Source: an uncultured Caryophanales bacterium (GTDB lineage: Bacteria; Bacillota_I; Bacilli_A; RF39; UBA660). Taken from it: 24,891 nucleotides of DNA. The translations under genes were made by a program, and so were the position numbers. Positions 24,801-24,891 of the stretch are shown here, piece after piece; positions within the stretch are counted from its first letter, which is position 1; each line of letters begins with the position of its first letter. Below the pieces are notes generated by a model. The model was not told the DNA's origin. It worked only from the letters and a program-made list of their open reading frames with translations, and did no database searches. The stretch covers positions 1 through 24,891 of the forward strand of contig CAMVPJ010000012.1 in the NCBI GenBank assembly GCA_947169395.1. Reading direction: 5' to 3'.

Positions 24801-24891
24801 TTAACATAAATGGTTGTGAAGGGGATACTTATAATATTTCATTTTGGTATAAAGATGAAGGATATCTTGGTGAAGTAGGGTATGATTCTAG
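21851..24891 (+). CDS. Large DNRLRE and YD-repeat protein (5' part, runs off the window)
   Basis: The ORF is open from ATG 21851 (GAGGAG upstream) to the end of the window, 1013 codons. The order is: N-terminal domain (1-225) ending in YPVIIDPT; a DNRLRE/CBM96-type cell-surface binding module (about 233-400: YDTYIYPGDT, RSLIKFELPVI, INVHNVTQSWDETTATW); and an RHS/YD-repeat-like region (about 455-770) with recurrent G-N...Y-x-N-N-x-I-x-x-I pieces. Then come two carbohydrate-binding-like modules starting LLNTSFESE (about 780) and IENSDFSSGLNGW (about 922). Wall-associated and contact-dependent toxins such as WapA share this plan, with a toxin at the C-terminus, which lies outside the window. 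No Sec signal peptide is present at the N-terminus, so export may use another route. Confidence 0.8.
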   Translation, partial: MKEIELINLRREREKHFLKNDGNIVAMIYDDDIHFRNNDTYEEIDNTLIKGKEYYENKNNAYKVYFKLDSSGSFMKMKRLDNYIEFSMLECNKVPITKEKNVNKLYELVKYENIIDRIDFEYEIMPTKVKEKIIIKEKNNIDKISFFVKTNLNLLCDGKRIQAKNEDELLFVLEAPFMIDSDKVTNNNIYYNLSKLDDGYKLELLLDEEWLKKSCYPVIIDPTITNSGQNNSVYDTYIYPGDTLVDRNSQDVLKVGVEKINGQDIINRSLIKFELPVIGTGSQVVDARLFLTGYFYNSNQYNGKIINVHNVTQSWDETTATWESMHDNYNNRKEATFVDTRDGVYIYNDVFNITQNWVNCANITNLVRKWYSNTPNYGIMLKLNDEVYTTQDIPMFFSKNNTITGTNPKPILAITYRNQNGLEKYMNYKIQNFSIGKAYVNSYNGNLTTVFQLGKTIGGHLPASLNLVYNTNDVVLNNNIGYGIGYRLDLQQTIKQVIIDDITQLEYVDADGTIHYFREKNGEYVGGGDVVNSGTGPNGQYIDEDGLDLVVEENQNEYIMRDKNNNIKRFSKNSSLAFLTQIEDTMGNTTNIYYNNNNTISRIVDSNNQEIAITYGTNTITISCNNESTYINYSNNIVSEISNSFGTIQFTYDTIKNIITIIEDTDGFKISYEYYDEIPYRIKKVSEFGQNNTIGKSLSITYGYDSTTITDHKNRVETMTFNSYGNLISKNNLKLSNDLKNAYGMQRVYGESYTTGYGEYTRYKNKIVTSNPSNKYVKNYLLNTSFESENILFNSSINTVLSIAQTDYRTGIKSLKAVNSSINEFLSQTVSVPKGYNYTFSAYLKNSNKVRLALSYIDSNNMTVETISQVIDSENDFCRQEITIFYPEDAISDLTIKIYLDEIGVLYVDDIQLEEGEVANKYNMIENSDFSSGLNGWSLSCYNIETEVAVNPSDVFEVVTLPNNNYALKICMDPANYSSLSREFNINGCEGDTYNISFWYKDEGYLGEVGYDS

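Overview
The window is strongly AT-rich DNA from a low-GC Bacillota-type bacterium, probably an uncultured gut lineage of Bacilli, Erysipelotrichia or Mollicutes-like relatives. This rests on AT-driven codon use, AGGAGG-type ribosome sites, and protein families typical of Firmicutes conjugative elements. UGA is used as a stop (for example at 10600-10602) and UGG codes for Trp, so the mycoplasma code does not apply. Nearly all genes are on the + strand. No rRNA, tRNA, CRISPR array, integrase or transposase is visible.

Layout. (1) 1-1263: a type IV prepilin-like surface protein with a C-terminal domain resembling DUF6273. Its promoter has a -35 box and -10 box separated by an 18-T tract. (2) 1310-6352: chromosomal-type genes for an AddA/UvrD-like helicase-nuclease, a CDF metal transporter and a TtcA-like PP-loop enzyme. 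(3) 6371-6719: a gene-poor stretch that reads as an unannotated type I toxin-antitoxin locus, with a 23-residue hydrophobic peptide on the - strand and a convergent antisense RNA. (4) 6761-7553: a second copy of the poly-T promoter, leader and prepilin, with 20 T and a gene truncated where the C-terminal domain should continue. (5) 7650-10602: radical SAM protein, LysR regulator, NUDIX hydrolase and a truncated HAD phosphatase. (6) 10599-19314: a compact conjugation (type IV secretion) operon running VirD4, VirB2-like, VirB6-like, DpnD/PcfM-like, DUF3846-like, unknown, PrgI/VirB3-like, VirB4 and CHAP hydrolase. No relaxase is seen. (7) 19315-20258: leader, terminator, palindrome and a sigma-70 region 4-like regulator. 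(8) 20276-24891: a strong promoter with a leader of about 290 nt, a phage tail-fibre-tip-like protein, and the start of a very large DNRLRE/YD-repeat protein that runs off the window.

How parts may work together. The two prepilin loci look like members of a family whose expression could be switched by slippage of T tracts inside the promoter spacer, a classic phase-variation design. The type IV secretion operon supplies coupling ATPase, energising ATPase, channel, pilin-like subunit and wall hydrolase. The sigma-like regulator just after it may control that element. The tail-tip protein plus YD-repeat protein look like a surface-binding and possible toxin-delivery cargo.

The observations most worth follow-up are the paired poly-T promoters with their conserved leader stem, the candidate type I toxin-antitoxin locus, and the tail-tip/YD-repeat pair behind a long structured leader.
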